Assembly: GCF_006335125.1 (NCBI RefSeq)
Contig: NZ_VDMO01000029.1
Coordinates: 1 to 39,167 of the forward strand
Length of the DNA stretch: 39,167 bases
Origin: Deinococcus radiopugnans ATCC 19172
GTDB taxonomy: Bacteria > Deinococcota > Deinococci > Deinococcales > Deinococcaceae
Direction: 5' to 3'
Part shown: piece by piece, positions 37,794 through 39,167 of the stretch
Numbering within the stretch: the stretch's first letter is position 1
Layout: every line of letters starts with the position of its first letter
Program-made: the position numbers and the translations under genes
The notes under the pieces: model-generated
The model's database searches: none
What the model saw: the letters and a program-made list of their open reading frames with translations, nothing else
What the model was told of the DNA's origin: nothing

Positions 37794-38933
37794 ATGACTA
37801 CTGCTGCGCCTCAACAAAACGCAAAGCCCCGCCCGCAGGGGCAGTCCCAGTTCTCCGTCGCCTGGGGGCAGTTTCGCAAGAATCGTCTAGCCCAGACTGG
37901 TGCTGTGGGACTGATCCTGATTTACCTGATGGCCATCTTTGCTCCCTTTCTTGCTCCAGACGGTCTGTCCAGCTATTCCACGACGGACATCACTCGCTTC
38001 CAGCCGCCCACACCGGTTCACATTCGTGATCCACAGACAGGCGCACTGACTCGTCCATACGTCTTCAAATACTCCCAGCAGCTCAACATGGACACCTTCG
38101 TCAACGAGTACAAGCCGACGACGGAGCAGTGTCCCATCTACTTCGGCGTGCGCGGGGCGTCGTACAAGATTCTGGGCTTCATTCCCGGCAACCTTCATCT
38201 GTACGGCACCGGGAACGATCAGGTGGGGTGCAATGTTTTCCTGATCGGCGGCGAGGCGCTGGGCCGTGATCTACTGACCCGCACTCTGTACGCTTCACAG
38301 ATCAGCCTGACCATCGGGGTGGTGGCGGTCTTGCTCAGCACGTTTATTGGCCTGTTCATGGGCGCGCTGGCCGCCTTCTTTGGAGGCATCACCGATACCT
38401 TGATCATGCGTCTGGTCGAGGTGATTTCGGCCATCCCCACCCTCTTTCTGCTGATTTTGCTGCGGTCCGTCTTTCCACAGAACATCAACCCTATTTTGGT
38501 GCTGTACATCATTCTGGGCATCCTGGCGTTCATCGGCTGGGGCGGACTGGCGCGCGTAACGCGCGGGCAACTGCTGAGCGTGCGCGAGCAGGATTTCGTC
38601 TCGGCGGCTCGCGCGCTGGGGGCCAGCGACAACCGCGTGATGTGGCGGCACATGCTGCCCACCATGACCACTTACGTGATTGTCACCGTGTCACTCGCTA
38701 TTCCCGTCTTTATTCTGCTGGAATCCGGCCTGAGCTTCCTGGGCATCGGCGCAGTGGAACCCTACGTGAGCTGGGGCAGTCTGCTGGCGCAGGCGCAGGA
38801 AGGTGGGCTGTCCAGCCTGAACTCGCGGCCCTGGGTGCTGATTCCCGGCTTCTTCATCGTATTTACGGTGGGCTGCTTCCAGCTTCTGGGCGACGGTCTG
38901 CGCGACGCTTTTGACCCGCGCAAGCGGCAGTAA
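37794..38933 (+). CDS. Peptide ABC transporter permease, DppC/OppC type, with large insertion
   Basis: 379 residues, about 80 longer than E. coli DppC. The N-terminal cytoplasmic arm and first membrane segment (about 35-53) are followed by an extracytoplasmic stretch of roughly 100 residues (54-152) with two cysteines (113 and 146), instead of about 25-30. The usual GGEALGRDLLTRTLYASQISL begins at 152. Five more membrane segments follow, with EAA loop SAARALGASDNRVMWRHMLPT. The insertion might dock the binding protein or form a disulfide. GTGAGGTGAA is the ribosome site. Confidence 0.92.
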   Translation: MTTAAPQQNAKPRPQGQSQFSVAWGQFRKNRLAQTGAVGLILIYLMAIFAPFLAPDGLSSYSTTDITRFQPPTPVHIRDPQTGALTRPYVFKYSQQLNMDTFVNEYKPTTEQCPIYFGVRGASYKILGFIPGNLHLYGTGNDQVGCNVFLIGGEALGRDLLTRTLYASQISLTIGVVAVLLSTFIGLFMGALAAFFGGITDTLIMRLVEVISAIPTLFLLILLRSVFPQNINPILVLYIILGILAFIGWGGLARVTRGQLLSVREQDFVSAARALGASDNRVMWRHMLPTMTTYVIVTVSLAIPVFILLESGLSFLGIGAVEPYVSWGSLLAQAQEGGLSSLNSRPWVLIPGFFIVFTVGCFQLLGDGLRDAFDPRKRQ

Positions 38934-38973
38934 TGGAGGACCGTGACATGCAGAGAATTGTGTGCAGTCCATG

Positions 38974-38979
38974 TATGAT
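38974..38979 (+). promoter_or_regulatory. -10 box TATGAT for the mini-ORF and ATPase gene
   Basis: TATGAT ends 7 nt before the GTG at 38987. It would give an internal promoter inside the transporter operon. Confidence 0.45.
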
Positions 38980-38986
38980 GCGTGGC

Positions 38987-39006
38987 GTGCGAACAATGGA
39001 GGAAGA

Positions 39007-39010
<4 letters not shown>
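38987..39010 (+). CDS. Leaderless mini-ORF coupled to the transporter ATPase gene
   Basis: Reads MRTMEEE (7 residues) from GTG 38987, 7 nt after TATGAT. Its TGA (39008-39010) overlaps the ATPase ATG (39007-39009). It covers the TGGAGGAAGA ribosome site. Confidence 0.4.

Positions 39011-39167
<157 letters not shown>

Overview
The window looks like chromosome of a Deinococcus species. The evidence is very high GC, an AAA-pathway homoisocitrate dehydrogenase, a DUF1999 protein, many secreted or envelope proteins, and many genes whose start codon lies 6-8 bases after a TANNNT box (the leaderless-mRNA architecture described for Deinococcus). The genus call rests on these traits and on family recognition; no search was run. 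I found no rRNA, tRNA, CRISPR array, insertion sequence or prophage.

Layout. 1-3505: a secreted protein, then dxr-rseP (isoprenoid precursor synthesis and site-2 protease), on the minus strand. 3651-6426: an SDR oxidoreductase, a trans-sulfuration PLP enzyme and a secreted coiled-coil protein. 6506-10291: homoisocitrate dehydrogenase, a two-gene version of the tRNA-modifying enzyme MnmC, and divergent tsaD. 10392-12122: fadD with a good sigma-70 promoter. 12382-16556: nucleoside deaminase, ribokinase-like kinase, DUF1999, a heavy-metal-domain-like protein without its cysteines, DUF503 and purB. 16570-19397: a lower-GC lipoprotein, then an overlapping membrane protein-panC-pilT cluster. 19632-23165: a UgpC/MsiK-type ATPase, then a GbsR/MarR regulator operon with an ABC-2 exporter. 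23491-28080: typA with a possible leader attenuator, a membrane-anchored protein, a band-7 (SPFH) protein, a LolA-like protein and a repeat-bounded non-coding patch. 28095-34070: envelope proteins, including an overlapping DUF3160-CapA-secreted-protein operon. 34441-39167: secG and a peptide ABC transporter operon (binding protein, two permeases, start of the ATPase).

The most interesting signal is translational. Many genes appear to be leaderless (TANNNT, 6-8 nt, then ATG/GTG). Five other genes (starts 3703, 13002, 25925, 29057, 39007) instead have a tiny leaderless ORF of 6-16 codons placed at that distance from the -10 box. Each tiny ORF runs over the gene's Shine-Dalgarno region and ends in a TGA that overlaps the gene's start codon (ATGA/GTGA). 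This suggests a general device in which a leaderless mini-ORF loads ribosomes and hands them to the main gene. Three further genes have the overlapping mini-ORF without a clear -10. Secondary points are a possible premature terminator in the typA leader, the G7 run beside the ribokinase start, the cysteine-less HMA protein and the conserved-looking envelope operon.
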